Source: Dactylonectria macrodidyma (taxonomy: Eukaryota > Ascomycota > Sordariomycetes > Hypocreales > Nectriaceae). Taken from it: a stretch of DNA of 64,000 bases. This document shows, one piece after another, positions 55,897 through 64,000 of this stretch. Both the position numbers and the translations under genes were made by a program. The notes beneath the pieces are model-generated. The model did not search any database and was not told the DNA's origin. It worked only from the letters and a program-made list of their open reading frames with translations. The DNA lies in NCBI GenBank assembly GCA_020744425.1, contig JAGMUV010000004.1, positions 1,178,001-1,242,000 of the forward strand. Direction: 5' to 3'. Every line of letters starts with the position of its first letter. Within the stretch, counting starts at the first letter, position 1.

Positions 55897-56569
55897 GCGA
55901 CTCCTCGGGGTTCCGCTCGCGCACATCGCCAGCCCGGCACATCACGGCGAAGCGAGCAGCCGTGCCTATGTCGATCGGCGGCCAAGCAAAAGCAACTGCA
56001 AACGCAGCCGAGCATGGGACGCTTCGAACTGGGCGGGATGCGCCTCGGGAACGCCTGTTCGCAAGCTTTTGTCGAAGAAAACTCTCTTTTTTCAGCACAA
56101 GTATTAATTAATTGGACCATGCTCGACCGCATCTGGATTGGGGAGAGGGAAGTAGTCTTTCGCTATTGCCTTCTCCACCCGGCGTCAAAAAACCGGTCGT
56201 GTAAAAGGCAAAGGAGAGAGGGGGGGGTTTCATCTGTCCGGGGTTTTGGGAGTTCTCATTCTGCCCACGGTTTAGGATGTTGTAATTTGATGGCGGGGAT
56301 CCGGAAGGGCATAGCATTGCTTGGAGGATGATTGTTTCGTTCTTGTAGATACGCAATATACCGAAAGCAATTTCGTCCTTGTGCGACATCTTGTGCCCCA
56401 GTTTTGACATTCCTGAAGAACCCATGTGCTCGCCGGGAATTATTATTATCTTTCCGAAACGACTTGACATGGCTTGGCAAAAAGATGATGAGCACGTCGA
56501 TTTCCTTATCAAGGTCAAGAGACCTCGTGAAACTAGGCCGTTCTCCATTGTTCCTTGTCCGTTACTTTG
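55897..56569. other. Convergent 3' flanks, GPI protein / DUF7053-like gene
   Basis: 673 bases between two convergent stop codons. Short open frames on both strands have no support. Probably 3' untranslated DNA of both genes. Confidence 0.65.
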
Positions 56570-57640
56570 TCATTCAAGCTCAGCTGGCCGCACACGCCTA
56601 TGCTCTCGAAGCTGAAGCGGAGCCGGGTACGCGCCGTTCAACTCTGAGGCCGGGTGTTGGTCTTCCCGAGGAGAGTCTATTTTCTCGTACGGGTTCATAG
56701 TAGTGAACTCGTCATAGTCCTTAGGCTTGCTGTTCCCGCGGTACACGGTCCCTGAGTACTGCAATCCCCCCTGCGGCGACGTTGCTCCGGGGAAATGGTC
56801 CGGGAAGCCCAGGCTACCATTAGTCTGCGGGGTAGCTCCAAGATACGATACAGGATTAGGAATTGGTGGCGCCGGGGAGAACTGCTGCTGATGTTGATAC
56901 TGTTGCGGTTGCTCATGTGGGTACGCTGGTGGTGGCGTGGCGAGACCTGGGACTAGGCCTTGGTGGTTCCCTGTGCTGGGAGGAAGCAGAGGGCCCATTG
57001 GAGACATATGGGAGCTATCGGAGCGGACTGAGGCGGGCGTGGGCGATTGCAGGATGCTGGGAGTCTGTCGAGCACTCGAACTGTGGATGCTCGCGGCCAC
57101 GCTCTGTCTAGACTGGTTGGCCGAGACCATCTTAGCCTTTTCGGCCAGGCGCTCGACGAGCGAGCCGTGCGACTTCTTAAGAGTCTTCTTGACGAATCCA
57201 GCCATGAGGGCATTGCATCGAAGGTCCACATCCTCTCTTAAATACAGGCCGGTCAAGGGCGCGTTGAGTCCCAGCTCTACGGGCTCCTTGGGCTCTCCGG
57301 GCAGCGAGCCGCCAACAGACCAGCGGTCGCGGATGTCGAGTCCCATGGGCGCGTAGCAGTGCGTCTGGAGGCCCTGGGGAAGGTCGTGAAAGGCGCAGGT
57401 GTATGAGACCTGGCCGGAGATGGCACCGCCGGGGAGGTAGTCGATGCGGTCGGTGAGCGAGTACCATACGCAGCGATGCTCCTCGGGCGGCGCGTTGGGT
57501 GGCGGCGAGATGGGATGGCGCTCTTTGATGAGCGGGTTGAGGTCAATCATCTCCAGGTGGTCGTGTAGGAAGTCGATGACCACCTGCCGCGGGATGCTGC
57601 GAGGCAGCGGCGTGATGGTTGTGAATGTTGTCCGGGTCAT
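56570..57640 (-). CDS. DUF7053-like fungal protein
   Basis: Single-exon 356-residue protein. The N-terminal 160 residues form a conserved fungal domain of unknown function: TRTTFTTITPLPRSIPRQVV, VWYSLTDRIDYLPGGAISGQ and LPQGLQTHCYAPMGLDIRDR. It resembles lipid- or START-like ligand-binding folds only in size, so no ligand is claimed. Residues about 165-356 are Ser/Pro/Gln-rich and probably disordered, with a Gln/His tract near 245. No membrane segment or signal peptide is seen. The ATG is the first in frame and lies directly before the conserved domain. I assign DUF7053 from remembered family sequence, so the domain name is less certain than the gene. Confidence 0.82.
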   Translation of the reverse strand: MTRTTFTTITPLPRSIPRQVVIDFLHDHLEMIDLNPLIKERHPISPPPNAPPEEHRCVWYSLTDRIDYLPGGAISGQVSYTCAFHDLPQGLQTHCYAPMGLDIRDRWSVGGSLPGEPKEPVELGLNAPLTGLYLREDVDLRCNALMAGFVKKTLKKSHGSLVERLAEKAKMVSANQSRQSVAASIHSSSARQTPSILQSPTPASVRSDSSHMSPMGPLLPPSTGNHQGLVPGLATPPPAYPHEQPQQYQHQQQFSPAPPIPNPVSYLGATPQTNGSLGFPDHFPGATSPQGGLQYSGTVYRGNSKPKDYDEFTTMNPYEKIDSPREDQHPASELNGAYPAPLQLREHRRVRPAELE

Positions 57641-59233
57641 GGTGAAGCCCGTAGACGCTGGATAATGGAGTCAAGGCAGTGGTGAGTGTGGGACTCGGTA
57701 GTTGACGTCAAGTGCCGGCGAGTCGGACAAGGATACGAATGATGGCGATGTAGACGTTGGCAGATATAGATATGAAGGAGATATTGGGTCCTGAAGAGGG
57801 AATGAAGCAAAAAAATGACACCGAGATCAGGTCGTAAGCAAGATGACAAGTGTTGGACTATGCTGCCGGGGGAGGGGGGGGTGGATATCAATTCAATGGC
57901 GGCGAGGCAAGCGGCAGCGGTGATGCCGTATTGAGCCACAGTCTGACCAATACGGCACGGATATGCAGCTGATAGTGAATCCCCCAACAACGCCACAGAC
58001 GATGAGTATTTGCTAGTCGCTCCAACAAATTGCGATGAATTCACGACGAAAAATGCAGAAAGATGAAACGATGTCCGTCGACGCGCGGGACAACGATACG
58101 GCCAGGTAATGAAACAAAACTGGTGCTGAGGAGCCGTAAACACGGAGGTGGCCACGTCTCTAGGGTAAGTGGTTTCGGCTCTGAGAGACAGAAGGATTCG
58201 ACTCAGTGATGATGGGTGAGATTTTAGTTGGCGTAAAGAAATATCGATAATCAGCGCCGCGGTTGACCAATGTGGACAAGTCTCACGCACAAAGTCATAC
58301 CTACGTATCACGCAACAATGGTTATATATCCCTTGACCTCTGAGATATTCCACACGCGAGAGAGCGGGCTCTGTAGGATTTTTCGGTCGCGCGCGATGCC
58401 GAAGCGACGCACAGAGCCCAAAACACATCTATTGAGGTGGCTGTGCACGCGATGCGCTGCGCCTGCGTCTAGCATCCTTGGGGAACAGAGGCATTGAGCA
58501 AATACGCTTTGCCGCTCGCGGCTACAACCCCCCCTTTGTGAGTGTGGCGGGACGAATTTAGCTGCCGGCAAGTCGTGTTTCCGTGGGGTAGCGTTTGGGG
58601 GCTGGCTGGAAATGGAGAACAGCTGGGATGTGAATGGTGAAGTGGGTGGTTGAACTACGTAGTCTACCTTAACTGGTCTTTGCTTCTCGGACCACTCACT
58701 AGCCGTCCATGAAACGGACGGCTCGGGAACGGAACGAAACGTCTCCAGGCACGGGGGGCACTTTGCAAGTCGGATGGATGTCTGGATCGCGTAATAATTA
58801 CAGAGGACCATTTCAAAAGACTTTGCTTACACCAAGGACGCCACACCCTCGAATCCCTGCTAGGTACTTAATAGTACATTCAGCCTCGTATCATTATAGA
58901 CTGATGACCGCTAAATCTACTACAGATTTAGTGGTATTAGACCTATATTATAGCCAACTAGTGGGCTAAGTGCGCTATAATTTAGGGTCTCTTTTAGTGC
59001 TAATGTTTATAAGATGTATTTAATGTTCTTTTGATAGGAAAAAGCAAAATGTGGCTTACGCGCTGGCAAAGACTTTTGAAATGGCCCTCCATAGAAGCGA
59101 CGCAAAAAATTCGTCATTCTTATTCATACAGTGCCGGGCCTTGACATATACTACCAACTGGCTGGCTTGTCGCATAGGATAGGCGTCGTCTAATTTACAT
59201 CGTGGCGCATCACCTTAATGACACTATTCACAA
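57641..59233. other. Spacer between the DUF7053-like gene and ORC4, with AT-rich patch
   Basis: Upstream DNA of the DUF7053-like gene (rich in short open frames, none supported) and the ORC4 3' flank. The part about 58850-59060 is much richer in A and T than its surroundings and contains an inverted repeat (58911-58931). It could be a decayed mobile-element remnant or simply 3' flank. Confidence 0.5.
58911..58931. repeat. Perfect inverted repeat in AT-rich patch
   Basis: CTAAATCT, loop ACTAC, AGATTTAG: an 8-base stem. The surrounding 200 bases are AT-rich. Confidence 0.7.
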
Positions 59234-61750
59234 CTATATTTCCCGGCACCACCTTGCCAGTACTGTACTCAGCTTGACTGCCGCGGGTATCTCCTCCAAG
59301 GCCACATCGACCTTCCACATCTTGCCCTCTAGTCCGCCATGGCCCAGGGATCGGGCTCCTCCAATACCCGCGGGTACTAATAGGCCGAGTGAGATGAGCC
59401 GTTCCCACGCAATGCCAGCGACGCCACGGCTCCAGACGCGAACTCCACCACCCACGGCAAGCATCCCCGACGTGGCCGACTGCACTCGTTGTTTGCCCAT
59501 CAGCGAGCTGTACTCGTCGTACGCCATCGCTAGGTTGACCGTATCCGTGTGCGCCACAATGTCTAAGCGGGCTGCTGCAATGAGGAGGCCCAGGTCGAGA
59601 TCTGACAACGTCGACAAGAGGTGTAGCCGAGAATCGGGCGGCGTGAGTGAGTCCGCATCCTCCTGCACCGACGGCGTCTTCAGCGTGACGTCCTTACCCG
59701 AGAGAGACGAGAGGGATATGATCCACTCAGTTAGGAATGCCGAGACCGACTTTGTCGTATAGTAGTGATACTGGAGCAAATCTTGGAATGATCGTTCCTT
59801 GTATAGTGCCTGACGAGCTTTGGTTAGAACTCATGCCCAAATCAAGTCATTCCTCGACTTACCTCTATTTTATGGTTCCAAAACTTTTGGAACTCATCGT
59901 GTCCCTCGAGGCTCATATCGATACCCTCCTTCACAGCATCCTCGCTGTCTACTATCAACCCCTGCCTGCACATTTGCCAGTATAATGGCAATGATTTCGG
60001 CAGTGAGAGGTAGACGTAGCGGTGACTGAAGCGACTCTTGACTCGCTTCTCCAACATTTCCACGACGTCCAATCGAGTCGTACACCCTAACACTGCAATG
60101 GGCGCTTTTCGGGACTGCGCAACGTCGAACAAATTGTACAGGAGTGTTTGTCGAGGGTGTGATGCAAACATGTCAAATTCGTCAATGATGAAAACAATTG
60201 ATTGCGACGTGACACCCTCGTCGGTGCCTAGAATCTCGGACGGATGTGACAGCAGCGCGAGCAACGACGCCATGGTGTCTGCGTAGTTCGTCTAATGGTG
60301 TTGGTCAATGTATGGCGAGAGAAAGGTGTGACATATACTTACCCTGTTCACGAGGTCGTCCTCAACTTGCATTTCTTTGCCGAGCTGCCGCCATATCTCC
60401 TTCAAGGCTAACTTATCATCAGTGTGGATAAAACCGTTTAGTCGAACCACGTGGAAGTCATGTCGATGTAGCCTTGACAAATCTGAAACAATGTTCTCTA
60501 GAAGCTACAATCCAATTTAGTTTGGTACCTTGACATGGCAAATTGGTCCAACTTACCACCGTCTTTCCAGAGCCCCTGGCCCCGATTACGAGCATCGAGT
60601 TACCCTCCCCGGCAACGACCGTCTGCTCAACAAGTTGGTAGATCTTTTCGTGTGCATCTTGCTGCCCAAACATCTTTATCTGCCTTTGGCCTGTACACCG
60701 ATCCACGAGGACTCTTTGTAGTGCCCTGACATGCTGATCGAGATTCGGAATGTCGGGAACCTCAGAGGGAGCTGTGGCGGCAACGGTGGCAGCGACGGTG
60801 GGCTCGTCAGCTTCCTCCGTTTTCTTTGGCGTTTTCAATACATCCTCCTGGGCGCAGGATTTACATAGCCAGTCGCCCTCCGGGATTTCTAGAACTTCGT
60901 AACATTCCTGGTGAACCGCGAAGTCGCAGTTGTCACATAGGATGATCTCGTTTGGTGCCTTGGAGTCCGGTCTTGAGCAGATCTCACAGACGATCTCGTC
61001 CGCTGCAGGTAAAGCCGGCTTACGCCCCAGTGGTTTCTTTGGCAGATCTTCAAAGAAAACCTCCCCATTGGCGTCCTTGCCGGAACCAAATGTGACACTC
61101 TTCCGACTGCGAGGGCCCCGCTTCTTTGTCGGTGTCATGATCCCCTTTGGCGCCAATTTGCGAGCTGAAGGCGGCAGCTGCGCATGATCTGTTGCCAACT
61201 CATCATTGGACCCCAGCTCGCCTGTCCGTGCCTTGGAAGTGGGCGCCCCGTGCTCATCGGCATCCTGGACCTTCTTTTTCCGGGGTCTGCCCCTTGGTGC
61301 AGCAGGTTTCTTTGGAACAGGTGCTTTGGGTGGCTTGGGTTGCCTGGCAGTGGCTGTCTTCTTCGGGAGGACTGGGCGACGTTCCTCTCCCGTATCCCAT
61401 ATTGTGCCTTTTAACGCGAATCCTTTGATTGCAGGTGGCCGGAAGATGGGAGGCGCCGCAGGTTTCGGCTGTGGTTGAGATTGTGATGGCGGTGGCTGTT
61501 GGATGTCGGACGGGTGGTCGGGAGGAGGTGCTCCAGTTCCGCCATCGGTGGGCTCTTGAGTCTTCTGTCCGTATCCAAAAACACCAGAGATGGCTGAGGC
61601 AATCGCGCTGAGCGCATTCGGTGTCGAAGACGGGGATTCGGTAGACGACTCGTCGAGCCGGCGCCTCTTGATGGAGGACGGATTCGGGGCAACATCGTCG
61701 GCCTCTGAGTGGGCTCGTTTTCGGCCGTTCGGGTGGTCGTCGACGTCCAT
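59234..61750 (-). CDS. orc4: Origin recognition complex subunit 4 with N-terminal AT-hook-like motif and PHD finger
   Basis: Predicted 786-residue protein from four exons: 61750-60557, 60504-60343, 60291-59863 and 59809-59234, all phase 0. Residues 1-250 are basic, Pro/Lys-rich and probably disordered, with an AT-hook-like core APRGRPRKKK (151-160) and a second basic RGPRSRKS. Residues 255-299 are a complete C4HC3 PHD finger (CEIC, LCDNCDFAVHQEC, then EIPEGDWLCKSC). The AAA+ domain follows: FGQQDAHEKIYQLV, Walker A GARGSGKT (390-396) exactly at the end of exon 1, and Walker B IVFIIDEFDMF. The C-terminal part has the winged-helix region of ORC4. ORC marks replication origins. Fission-yeast ORC4 uses AT-hooks to bind DNA, and here a histone-reading domain is added. 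The AAA+ motifs are intact. Confidence 0.93.
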
Positions 61751-62265
61751 TGCGAAAGGTGTTACAAGGGGAAGACAGCCAAGATTTTCATGTCAGCTTC
61801 GTCGAAAGTTTCGGCATCGACATCGACATAGTGCCGGATTGTGTTGTCGGATCGTGTTGTCGAGTCGCTTCTTTCTGTTGCTCCCATTCACGGAGTGGGC
61901 CAAAGCGCTGCGAGGGAGACGCGTTAGACGCGCCGAGCTAATTGGAACGGTTAGTCAGATAGACTCGATACATGCATTTCACGTGAGAGCTCTGACTCTG
62001 TTTTTAGCACAGCACGGACGGGGCAGGAGTCAGTCACGAGATTTGAGTATCCTGCAAGGTTTGGAACTGCTCCACTCTAGCCCAATTGTCCCAACCCAGT
62101 CCATCCAGCCAAGCCAGCCCTATGAAAACGCCTCATCTGCGCCCGCAACAACCGAATCAACGAGCTACTGTTTCGTCGTGTCACTAACCCAGGCGAATCT
62201 GCCGTACCCACAGCAGTCTATACCGTGTTGGAGGCCATTTTTCAATTTTCAATGTAGTGCCAAGT

Positions 62266-62346
62266 TGTCGCCCAGCCCCAGTCGTCGCCCAGTCGTCGCC
62301 CAGTCGTCGCTCAGTCGTCGCCAGATCGCCGCCAGGTGGTCGCCAG
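62266..62346. repeat. Minisatellite of AGTCGTCGCCC units
   Basis: About six to seven 11-base units decaying toward the right end (AGATCGCCGCC, AGGTGGTCGCC), in the ORC4 / LtrA spacer. Confidence 0.8.
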
Positions 62347-63386
62347 GACCTGCTTTGCGCCTGAGAGGCTGGGAGTCATAGCAATCCTCCACGTCGCCAC
62401 CTGTGATGACGATGGCTGCAGGACCGAAGTTTGATCGTTGATACAACAGTACGGCCATGGTTCTATTTAAATCGTTCCAAGCGGCTGAGGTGCATCACCT
62501 TCCCCAGTGAGGCTGTGCCGAAGTCCCGTCGTGGCGTAATGTAGCACAGGACTTTGGAAAGCGAAACGCCGATTCCTGCATGCCCTGTGCAATGCGTGTC
62601 TCGGCAGTAGCACGCAGGAAGCGCCAAGACAAGCGCGCAGTTCAGCGTTGTATAGATTTCGAAGAATGGCACCGGTTTAGGGTTGCTGGCCTCGCTTCTA
62701 TGCTGGTGGGAAGCATTAGTCGGGGTAAGATTTGGGACTTTGGTGGCCGACCCCGGCTCATATGCAGTTGACCCTCGATCCCTGGCTTCAGCTCATTTAG
62801 CCCAGGACCAGCCCACCCAGCCTTGTGGGGCAGCGATTTTTGTCTTTCTTGCTGTTCCAAGCCAAAGCGGCAGAACCAGCCAAAGCCAGCGATCATACCA
62901 AGAGTCACCACCGAGTCAACATGAGTCCACCACTACCGTTGCCTTGCGAATCACACCATCCCACGACCGCAGGCTTAGTCGCTACTACCCAGTTTCGACC
63001 AGTTCCGAAAGATCGTCCCCTGCCAGCTAATGGATCTTACTATCGCCTTGGTACTTAGGCCCCTGCTGTGGGAACCGCCAGTGCGACGGTACCACCGTGC
63101 TCACGTCAGAAGCCAAAATCCCCTCCAAAAAGGACTCAGGCATTCAATTCTCACCTCTTACTGGCTCTTGTCGTTTTGGTCCAAACCGCCTTATCACGCT
63201 GGCCTTCATTAAGGGCCAAGCGTATGGGCTAGATGCTGACGCCCCGGCTCGACTCCAGCAACGTCCCCCGGCCCCCAACGGGATTGTCCTTGCAAGTGGG
63301 CAGACTATGCTGGACGAAGCCTAGTATTGGGCAAGCCGCGTCTTTTCTGCCGATGCCACTATCCACACAGGATGGAATCCGTCTTG

Positions 63387-63392
63387 TATAAG
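63387..63392 (+). promoter_or_regulatory. TATA-like box before the LtrA-family gene
   Basis: TATAAG about 115 bases upstream of the start codon, followed by a C/T-rich leader. Spacing is typical for a TATA box. Confidence 0.45.
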
Positions 63393-63502
63393 TATCAATC
63401 GCAACCGCCCTTAGTGTCGTCTCCTCAGTCTCCTTCGACTAGCAGTTCAGCCTTTCGGTGGTGCCGTTGAAGTGGCCATCATCCAGTCTTTTCTCCGTCA
63501 AC

Positions 63503-63979
63503 ATGTCCAGCGAAACGCTCCCGACCCCCGAGCAGGTTTCTGCTAATGAGAAGCTCCAACTTCTCAAAAGCCCTGTTCTTATCGATCGGTCTGACTCCTT
63601 ACCCTTGACGGCCAGAGAAGGAGGCGCTCCCGACTTGAGCCTCTTCGGTGACCGTTTCGACCATGATACTCCTCAGTTCCAAAAGGTTCGATAATCATTC
63701 CGGCAGAGTTGTTATGTTGCGCTGACGTCCTGTAGCACGAGGATGCTAGTCTTCTGGAGCTTTTCTTCGACCTTCTCTTCGCTGCCAACTATACTGTCTT
63801 CTCTCAGACTCAGGGCGTGAACAGCCCGGACCGCTTCAGGGCCTACGTTGGATACTTTGGGTGCGAATGGTTCTGAAGATGCTGCTATTCTTTGCTAATG
63901 CTCTCTAATAGCATCCTGTGGATTACATGGCTGACTGTTAGCTTGTATGATGTCCGTTTCGTGACGGACAGCATCTTTG
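63503..63979 (+). CDS. LtrA-family (low temperature requirement A) membrane protein, 5' part
   Basis: Only the N-terminal part is in the window. Exons: 63503-63685, 63736-63860 and 63912-63979. A further donor (GTATGC) starts at 63980 and the gene continues beyond the edge. The soluble N-terminus (MSSETLPTPEQVSANEKLQL) leads into the family opening HEDASLLELFFDLLFAANYT and the first membrane segment ILWITWLTVSLYDVRF. LtrA was named from a cold-growth phenotype in Listeria. Fungal members are multi-pass membrane proteins of unknown transport or signalling role. The assignment rests on the ELFFDL motif and following segment. Confidence 0.82.
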
Positions 63980-64000
63980 GTATGCTTATGCCTCAACGTG

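Larger units (their letters stand above)
61751..63502. other. Divergent spacer between ORC4 and the LtrA-family gene
   Basis: Promoters of ORC4 (leftward) and the LtrA-family gene (rightward). Contains an 11-base-unit minisatellite (62266-62346) and a TATA-like box (63387-63392). Open frames such as 61590-62381 and 62683-63030 have no support. Confidence 0.6.

Noticed and set aside
57637..58428. 263-codon open frame upstream of the DUF7053-like gene
   Set aside because: No family resemblance and it overlaps the likely leader of the DUF7053-like gene. Treated as a chance frame.

Overview
This window is nuclear DNA of a filamentous ascomycete (Pezizomycotina, most likely Sordariomycetes and probably Hypocreales). 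The reasons are short introns of about 48-90 bases with GT-AG ends and CTAAC/CTGAC-like branch sites, no operons, pyrimidine-rich leaders before start codons, GC-rich coding DNA with a C/G-ending third-codon bias, and gene families such as an FlbA-type RGS protein, a DUF7053-like protein and an LtrA-domain membrane protein. I cannot name the species. I placed exon boundaries by reading splice signals and keeping conserved family sequence in frame.

Left part (1-22.5 kb): PP4 regulatory subunit Psy2 (-), a 4.7 kb spacer, a Ser/Pro-rich unknown protein with a tandem ESRA repeat (+), the dolichyl-phosphate glucosyltransferase ALG5 (+) converging on squalene epoxidase ERG1 (-), a 1018-residue mitochondrial PPR-type protein (-), and an aldo-keto reductase with eight exons, one of only 4 bases (+).

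Middle (24-40 kb) is dense and mostly housekeeping. BUB3 (-) and eIF2-alpha (+) are divergent, followed by mitochondrial inner membrane peptidase IMP2 (+), an MME1-like mitochondrial carrier (+), an unknown nuclear-looking protein (-) divergent from mitoribosomal uL23m (+), a METTL4-like adenine methyltransferase (-) divergent from the CoA carrier LEU5 (+), and the Paf1-complex subunit CDC73 (+). Several of these act in mitochondria (protein sorting, carriers, translation) or on chromatin and transcription. They do not form one pathway.

Right part (40-64 kb): an 11.7 kb gene-free stretch lies upstream of flbA, the RGS/DEP regulator of G-protein signalling and conidiation. After flbA come a small GPI-anchored cell-wall protein (+), a DUF7053-like protein (-), and ORC4 (-), whose long N-terminal extension carries an AT-hook-like motif and a complete C4HC3 PHD finger. 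The 5' part of an LtrA-family membrane protein (+) runs off the end of the window.

No intact transposon, tRNA, rRNA, CRISPR array or secondary-metabolite cluster was recognised. The observations most worth following are the PHD/AT-hook-ORC4 architecture, the METTL4-like methyltransferase, the large flbA upstream region, the 4-base micro-exon, the GC-AG intron, and a palindromic ACTACGTAGT-type motif scattered through the spacers.
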